Origin: Bacillota bacterium
GTDB taxonomy: Bacteria; Bacillota; Dehalobacteriia; UBA4068; UBA4997
Reading direction: 5' to 3'
NCBI GenBank assembly: GCA_017398165.1
Contig: JAFQHB010000232.1
Span: 1-6,464, forward strand
Length of the DNA stretch: 6,464 nt
Part shown: one piece after another, positions 6,417 to 6,464 of the stretch
How the letters are laid out: the number at the start of each line of letters is the position of its first letter
Numbering within the stretch: position 1 is the first letter of the stretch
Translations under genes and position numbers: made by a program
The notes under the pieces: model-generated
The model's database searches: none
What the model saw: the letters and a program-made list of their open reading frames with translations, nothing else
Told to the model about the DNA's origin: nothing

Positions 6417-6464
6417 CAGCTTGGGGGATGTGCCTCGTCCGTCAGTCCCCGTCGCCCCGCCACC
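6417..6464. other. Right-edge non-coding stretch, nothing recognised
   Basis: These 48 GC-rich bases follow the PRC-barrel stop. GGGGA (6424-6428) could pair with TCCCC (6446-6450) over a 17-base loop, but no T-run follows, so I do not call a terminator. The gene's terminator or the next gene must lie beyond the window. Confidence 0.5.

Noticed and set aside
6424..6450. Terminator for the PRC-barrel gene
   Set aside because: Only five base pairs over a 17-base loop, with no T-run afterwards.

Overview
The window shows a bacterial chromosomal housekeeping locus. Three genes on the minus strand form a compact block, pth – mfd – prsA-like foldase (transcribed right to left), and one gene on the plus strand, encoding a two-domain PRC-barrel protein, diverges from it. 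The pth–mfd–foldase order, strong AGGAGG-type ribosome binding sites, a lipobox signal peptide on a PrsA-type foldase and sigma-A-like promoters with TATAAT boxes all point to a Firmicute. Coding DNA is clearly GC-rich, while the control regions are AT-rich. A GC-rich Clostridia or Negativicutes member would fit, but that placement is inference. There is no rRNA, tRNA, CRISPR array, insertion sequence or phage gene in the window.

Layout, left to right. Bases 1-180 are non-coding: a minus-strand extended -10 promoter fires leftward into a 102-bp nested inverted repeat (24-125) that could be a structured leader or small RNA for a transcript leaving the window. Bases 184-224 form a strong hairpin terminator that ends the prsA transcript and probably works in both directions. 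The foldase gene (297-1409) encodes a lipoprotein with a parvulin domain and an unusual Asp/Thr-rich tail. A candidate internal promoter for it overlaps the end of mfd. The mfd gene (1467-4784) appears to start at TTG, with an AUG-CCU-UGA mini-ORF overlapping that start. The pth gene (4825-5412) is complete but has Trp in place of the usual Pro in the GLGNPG motif. The 296-bp divergent region 5413-5708 holds a good pth promoter, a structured pth leader, a weaker rightward promoter and two sets of short direct repeats. The PRC-barrel gene occupies 5709-6416, and the last 48 bases hold nothing I can name.

Functionally the block combines translation rescue (peptidyl-tRNA recycling), transcription-coupled DNA repair and folding of exported proteins. 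These are probably co-transcribed for expression reasons and do not form one pathway. The genes are ordinary. The parts most worth a second look are the left-edge RNA-like element, the mfd start region, the Pro-to-Trp change in Pth and the repeat-laden divergent promoter.
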